This document shows, piece after piece, positions 60,058-64,000 of a stretch of DNA of 64,000 bases. The DNA comes from Demequina sp. NBRC 110053 (GTDB lineage: Bacteria > Actinomycetota > Actinomycetes > Actinomycetales > Demequinaceae), in the NCBI RefSeq assembly GCF_002090095.1, contig NZ_BBRJ01000002.1, forward strand, positions 124,001 to 188,000, read 5' to 3'. The position numbers and the translations under genes were made by a program. Below the pieces are notes generated by a model. The model was not told where the DNA came from. It was given only the letters and a program-made list of their open reading frames with translations, and did no database searches. Position 1 is the stretch's first letter. Each line of letters starts with the position of its first letter.

Positions 60058-60074
60058 GGCGTGACATTCACGCC
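60058..60074. promoter_or_regulatory. Palindromic operator-like site upstream of aceE
   Basis: Perfect 7-bp inverted repeat GGCGTGA-CAT-TCACGCC, 96 nt before the aceE start in the divergent aceE/DUF3052 region (238 nt). Symmetry and place fit a dimeric repressor site; the regulator is unknown. Confidence 0.5.
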
Positions 60075-60169
60075 GGATGTGGGAACAATGGCGAGAGCGG
60101 CGGCATCCCCGCCCCCCACCCACACGTATGGACGGCGCATCACCCCTGCGCCCAGACGAAAGGTCACCG

Positions 60170-62884
60170 GTGGCAGAGCACGGCGAGGTTGACAAGGACC
60201 CGAACGAGACCGGCGAGTGGCTCGAGTCGCTGGATGGGCTGATCGACAGCCGCGGCGAGTCTCGCGCCGAATACGTGCTCGACCGGCTGGTCGAGCACGC
60301 AGCCACCAAGCAGCTGTCGGTGCCGCTGAGCCTCAACACCCCGTACGTCAACACCATCCACGTCGACGATGAGCCCGAGTTCCCCGGCGACGAGGAGATC
60401 GAGCGCCGCTACCGCGGGTGGATCCGCTGGAACGCGGCCGTGATGGTGACGCGCGCGCAGGCCGGCAACAAGGGAGTGGGCGGCCACATCTCCTCGTACG
60501 CGTCGGTCGCGACGCTGTACGAGGTCGGACTCAACCACTTCTTCCGGGGCAAGGACCACCCCGGCGGCGGTGACCAGGTCTACTTCCAAGGCCATGCCGC
60601 TCCCGGCGTGTACGCGCGCGGGTTCGTGGAGGGCCGGCTGTCCGAGGAGGACCTCGACTCGTTCCGCCAGGAGAAGTCGGCCTCGGGCCGCGGCCTGTCG
60701 TCGTACCCCCACCCGCGCCTCATGCCCGAGCTGTGGGAGTTCCCCACGGTGTCGATGGGCCTCGGTCCCGCATCGGCCATCTACCAGGCCTGGACCAACC
60801 GCTACCTGCAGCTTCGGGGCATCAAGGACACGTCGCAGCAGCACGTCTGGGCCTTCCTGGGCGACGGCGAGATGGACGAGCCGGAGAGCCGCGGCATGCT
60901 GCAGCTCGCCGCCAACCAGAACCTCGACAACCTCACCTTCGTGGTCAACTGCAACCTGCAGCGCCTGGACGGCCCCGTCCGCGGCAACGGCAAGATCATC
61001 CAGGAGCTCGAGGCGTACTTCCGCGGCGCCGGCTGGAACGTCATCAAGGTGGTGTGGGGCCGCAACTGGGATCCGCTGCTCGAGCGCGACGAGGACGGCG
61101 CCCTGGTCAACCTCATGAACACCGTCCCCGATGGCGACTTCCAGACCTTCCGCGCCGAGTCCGGCGCCTTCATCCGCGATCAGTTCTTCGGAGGCGACCC
61201 CCGCGCCAAGGAGCTCGTCAAGGACATGACCGACGACGAGATCTGGGCCCTCAAGCGCGGTGGGCACGACTACCAGAAGCTGTACGCCGCCTACGCGAGG
61301 GCCACGACCGAGGCGAATGGCAAGCCCACGGTGATCCTCGCGAAGACCATCAAGGGGTACGGCCTGGGCGCGAACTTCGCGGCCCGCAACTCGACCCACC
61401 AGATGAAGAAGCTCGCGGCGGCCGATCTCAAGGTGCTGCGCGACACGTTCGAGATCCCGTTCAGCGACGAGCAGCTGGAGGCGGATCCGTACAACCCGCC
61501 GTACTTCCACCCCGGTGCCGACGATCCCGCCATCCAGTACATGCTGGACCGCCGCAAGCAGCTGGGCGGATTCGTTCCCGAGCGCCGCGACCCCGGCAAG
61601 CAGATCAAGCTTCCGGACGACAAGGCCTACGAGCTGCTCGCGAAGGGCTCCGGCAAGCAGGAGGTCGCCACCACCATGGCGCTCGTGCGCCTGTTCAAGG
61701 ACCTGGTCAAGGACAAGGAGTTCGGGCACCGCCTGGTGCCGATCATCCCGGACGAGGCACGCACGTTCGGCCTCGACTCGATCTTCCCCTCCGCCAAGAT
61801 CTTCAATACCAGCGGGCAGAACTACCTGCCGGTGGACCGCGAGCTCATGCTGAGCTACAAGGAGTCTGAGGCCGGGCAAATCATGCACACCGGCATCAAC
61901 GAGGCCGGCTCCGCGGCCGCGTTCCAAGCCGTCGGCACGTCGTACGCGACGCACGGCGAGCCACTGGTGCCGTTCTACATCTTCTACTCGATGTTCGGCT
62001 TCCAGCGCACCGGCGACCAGTTCTGGGCTGCGGGCGACCAGCTCACGCGCGGCTTCATCATCGGCGCGACCGCTGGCCGCACGACGCTCGCTGGCGAGGG
62101 ACTGCAGCACGGCGACGGCCACTCCCCCATCCTCGCGGCGACCAACACCGCCGTGGTCCAGTACGACCCCGCGTTCGGGTACGAGATCCGTCACATCATG
62201 AAGGACGGCATCCAGCGCATGTACGGGCCCGAGGATGGGCGCGACAAGAACGTCATGTACTACCTGACGGTCTACAACGAGCCCATCCAGCAGCCGGCCG
62301 AGCCCGAGGACGTGGACGTCGAAGGCATTCTGAAGGGCATCTACAAGTACGCCTCCGCTCCCGAGGGCGACGGCCCCGAGGCGCAGATCCTGGCATCGGG
62401 CGTGGGCGTGCCGTGGGCACTCGAGGCCCAGGAGCTGCTCGCCGCCCACTACGGTGTGCGAGCCACCGTGTGGTCCGTCACCTCGTGGAACGAGCTGCGC
62501 CGCGATGCGCTCGCCGCGGACCAGCACGCCTTCCTCCACCCCGAGGACCAGCCGCGGGTGCCGTACGTCACCCAGAAGCTCCAGGGCGCCCAGGGACCGT
62601 TCGTCGCGACCAGCGACTACGACCACCTGGTTCCCGACCAGATCCGTGCGTGGGTGCCAGGGCAGTACGCGACGCTGGGTGCCGACGGCTTCGGCTTCTC
62701 CGACACCCGCGCTGCGGCCCGCCGCTACTTCAAGATCGACGGCCCCTCCACCGCGGTGCGCGTGCTCCAGCAGCTCGCGCAGCGCGGCGACATCCCCGCG
62801 CACCTGGTGAAGGATGCGATCGACCGGTACGACCTGCACGACGTGTCGAAGGGCACCTCAGGAAACGCCGGCGGCGACGCTTAG
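60170..62884 (+). CDS. aceE: Pyruvate dehydrogenase E1 component, homodimeric type
   Basis: A 904-residue thiamine-diphosphate enzyme decarboxylating pyruvate and passing the acetyl group to E2. ThDP/Mg site: [10 protein letters not shown] ... NCNLQRLDG. Other AceE segments: [56 protein letters not shown] and [22 protein letters not shown] 60170 is chosen: GAAAGG lies 6 nt before it and the length matches mycobacterial AceE. An in-frame ATG at 60128 lacks a ribosome site. Its E2 and E3 partners are encoded at 20634 and 19228. Confidence 0.96.
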   Translation: MAEHGEVDKDPNETGEWLESLDGLIDSRGESRAEYVLDRLVEHAATKQLSVPLSLNTPYVNTIHVDDEPEFPGDEEIERRYRGWIRWNAAVMVTRAQAGNKGVGGHISSYASVATLYEVGLNHFFRGKDHPGGGDQVYFQGHAAPGVYARGFVEGRLSEEDLDSFRQEKSASGRGLSSYPHPRLMPELWEFPTVSMGLGPASAIYQAWTNRYLQLRGIKDTSQQHVWAFLGDGEMDEPESRGMLQLAANQNLDNLTFVVNCNLQRLDGPVRGNGKIIQELEAYFRGAGWNVIKVVWGRNWDPLLERDEDGALVNLMNTVPDGDFQTFRAESGAFIRDQFFGGDPRAKELVKDMTDDEIWALKRGGHDYQKLYAAYARATTEANGKPTVILAKTIKGYGLGANFAARNSTHQMKKLAAADLKVLRDTFEIPFSDEQLEADPYNPPYFHPGADDPAIQYMLDRRKQLGGFVPERRDPGKQIKLPDDKAYELLAKGSGKQEVATTMALVRLFKDLVKDKEFGHRLVPIIPDEARTFGLDSIFPSAKIFNTSGQNYLPVDRELMLSYKESEAGQIMHTGINEAGSAAAFQAVGTSYATHGEPLVPFYIFYSMFGFQRTGDQFWAAGDQLTRGFIIGATAGRTTLAGEGLQHGDGHSPILAATNTAVVQYDPAFGYEIRHIMKDGIQRMYGPEDGRDKNVMYYLTVYNEPIQQPAEPEDVDVEGILKGIYKYASAPEGDGPEAQILASGVGVPWALEAQELLAAHYGVRATVWSVTSWNELRRDALAADQHAFLHPEDQPRVPYVTQKLQGAQGPFVATSDYDHLVPDQIRAWVPGQYATLGADGFGFSDTRAAARRYFKIDGPSTAVRVLQQLAQRGDIPAHLVKDAIDRYDLHDVSKGTSGNAGGDA

Positions 62885-62907
62885 CAGGCGCTTCCTGCAA
62901 CGCACCA

Positions 62908-62937
62908 GGCCGCTCACCCCACGAGGGGTGAGCGGCC
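62908..62937 (+). terminator. aceE: Perfect 13-bp hairpin terminator after aceE
   Basis: Arms GGCCGCTCACCCC / GGGGTGAGCGGCC around ACGA, followed by TTC, 23 nt after the stop. The rest of 62885-63141 has no gene; a GGCCGATGCGC copy lies at 62970-62980. Confidence 0.85.
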
Positions 62938-63141
62938 TTCGCGTTCCGTCGCCTCACATGGCTGCGCGGGGCCGATGCGCGTGCTGGCTCTGCCGGGCGG
63001 TCACGGCCTTCATCGACAGCAGTCGCCCTCGGAACCGGCGCTCGCCTCCGCGGAACTCACAGGCCATCTGCGACCGAGCGACCCACCTCGCGCTCGGCGC
63101 GCCCGCAGATCTGCACCTGGTCTGTGAGGTGAGGAAGCGAC

Positions 63142-64000
63142 CTAGACAGCGTCACCGCGACCGGGGTCGTCGCGTCGCGGCAACTCGTCGTCGGTCGCCG
63201 ATCGCTCGGCTCCCGGCGCCGTGTCATCGAGATCCGCTCCGGATGAGTCCGGGCCGCCGTTCGTATGGGCTTCGCTCGCCTCACGGCCGTTCGCGTCGAA
63301 CGCAGGCTCGTCTTCCCGAGGCTGCTCCGCGCGCGCCTGCTCGGGGTTCGACTCCTCGGGGTTCGACTCCTCGGGGTTCGACTCCTCGGGGTTCGACTCC
63401 TCGACGCTCGACTCTTCGACGGTGGGTTCGGCGAAGCTCGCCGCATCGACGTGTGGCTCATCAGCACCGCGCTCCGGACCGGCGAGCGTGTCGAGCCCCG
63501 GTTCGGCGTCACCGGAGTCGACGGCGTGGTCGCCCGCGGGCGGTTCCTCCGGCACAGGCGCGGCGTCGCTCGCCTCACTCTCGCTGAGTCCGGCGTCGCT
63601 GGGGCCATCGTCAGCCCGAGCCTCCCCTGCGGGTGCCGGCGCGAACCCAGGCTGCGACGGGCTGTCCGACTCCGACGGCACGGCCGGTTCAGTGGTACCG
63701 GACGGTTCCGCCCACGGTGACGTCGTGCCCTGAGCCGCCACGGGTTCGGCGCGGGTCTCGGGTTCATACGGCCGTGCGGCGGACGCTTCGCTCCCGGCAG
63801 GTTCGTTCGCTGAGTCGTCGCGAGCGCCCGCCGCCGTGCCGGTCGCGGCACCGGCCGCCGCCGCTGGGCCCGCGCTCGCATCGGCCCCGGCCGTGGCCGC
63901 TGGTGCCGTCTGGCCACCCGGCGAGCCCGGCGCGCCTCGCTGCTGGACGTTGCCGTCGGGCTCGCGGGCAACGGTGGTGCTCGTCTCGCCCGCGACCGCA
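63142..64000 (-). CDS. C-terminal part of an Ala/Pro/Glu/Ser-rich protein, unknown function (5' end outside window)
   Basis: An open frame of 286 codons runs from the window edge to TAG at 63142 without a stop. The whole visible part is low complexity: Ala, Pro, Gly, Ser, Thr, Glu and Asp with hardly any hydrophobic run, so it is disordered. Near the middle are four tandem EESNP units after EESSV. The last residues are acidic/basic mixed (RSATDDELPRRDD). No domain can be named. It is probably the disordered tail of a larger cytosolic or cell-wall-linked protein; the folded part must lie beyond the window. Third-position G+C use fits coding on this strand. Confidence 0.6.
   Translation of the reverse strand, partial: AVAGETSTTVAREPDGNVQQRGAPGSPGGQTAPAATAGADASAGPAAAAGAATGTAAGARDDSANEPAGSEASAARPYEPETRAEPVAAQGTTSPWAEPSGTTEPAVPSESDSPSQPGFAPAPAGEARADDGPSDAGLSESEASDAAPVPEEPPAGDHAVDSGDAEPGLDTLAGPERGADEPHVDAASFAEPTVEESSVEESNPEESNPEESNPEESNPEQARAEQPREDEPAFDANGREASEAHTNGGPDSSGADLDDTAPGAERSATDDELPRRDDPGRGDAV
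63343..63402 (-). repeat. Tandem repeat, four 15-bp units (EESNP)
   Basis: Four identical units of GGGGTTCGACTCCTC (plus-strand form), followed by a degenerate fifth. They encode EESNP on the minus strand. Such perfect repeats can gain or lose units by slippage without breaking the frame. Confidence 0.9.

Noticed and set aside
63343-63402. Tandem repeat as a CRISPR array
   Set aside because: Units are 15 bp, directly joined without spacers, and keep a reading frame.

Overview
The window is about 73% G+C, densely coded, and reads as a stretch of actinobacterial chromosome. The signs are a qcrB/ctaC/ctaD/ctaF respiratory cluster, a PDWY-type cytochrome b, DUF3043, DUF4191 and DUF3052 proteins, polyphosphate glucokinase, a GlnA1-GlnE-GlnA2 set, many GTG starts and a type A RNase P RNA. 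From memory, the gene order follows the Mycobacterium tuberculosis Rv2196-Rv2241 neighbourhood (qcrB, ctaC, HesB-like, glycerate kinase, DUF3043, leucyl aminopeptidase, dihydrolipoamide acyltransferase, TIGR01777, lipB, lipA, DUF4191, RDD, glnA1, glnE, glnA2, panB, phosphatase, zinc-ribbon protein, Nif3, AhpE, DUF3052, aceE). Gene content (PpgK, GH13/LacI pair, no mycolate genes) suggests a Micrococcales-type organism, but the species cannot be fixed from the sequence. I see no insertion sequence, prophage or CRISPR array.

Layout. 1-6049: end of qcrB, Mn-type superoxide dismutase, a potassium channel, and a three-gene overlapping operon (COG0701 permease, TIGR03943 partner with a His-rich loop, exported protein). 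6114-9124: ctaC-ctaD-ctaF on the minus strand. 9157-13692: a cysteine-desulfurase-like protein lacking its PLP lysine, an Fe-S carrier, a glycerate-kinase-like protein, NadA and a DUF3043 protein. 13738-19137: aldo/keto reductase, a nucleotidyltransferase-phosphoribosyltransferase fusion, pyrD, pepA and a small orphan. 19228-29556: lpd, a two-lipoyl-domain E2, an SDR protein, then lipB-lipA-DUF4191, interrupted by a pseudokinase-like protein and an MMPL transporter. 29619-42011: HAD and RDD genes, glnA1 behind a GlnR-like box, an accessory block (beta-lactamase fold, GH13 glucosidase, LacI regulator), then glnA2-glnE plus a translationally coupled membrane protein. 42085-53640: nadE, panB, map, ppgK, an O-antigen-ligase/VOC fusion, a surface HNH nuclease, an LCP protein, DUF2200 and a SNF2 helicase. 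53701-64000: rnpB, yaaA, a small alarmone synthetase, the phosphatase/zinc-ribbon/Nif3 cluster, a second K+ channel, tRNA-Val, AhpE, DUF3052, aceE and the repeat-rich tail of a gene leaving the window.

How the genes work together. AceE (E1), the double-lipoyl E2 and Lpd (E3) would form 2-oxoacid dehydrogenase complexes whose lipoyl groups are made by LipB and LipA. QcrB and CtaC/D/F are parts of the bc1-aa3 respiratory chain, with SOD and AhpE as oxidant defence. GlnA1, GlnE and the GlnR-like box form the nitrogen-assimilation core.

The clearest system-level signals that gene annotation does not capture are: (a) about 18 genes have a TAnnnT -10 element 6-8 nt before the start codon (one at 10 nt), the signature of leaderless mRNAs; (b) two divergent gene pairs (ctaC/9157 and pyrD/pepA) have the same 32-bp intergenic layout, two outward -10 boxes around an 8-bp GCGCGCG core; (c) an 11-mer GGCCGATGCGC is over-represented and concentrated between genes; (d) three unusual fusions or active-site losses.
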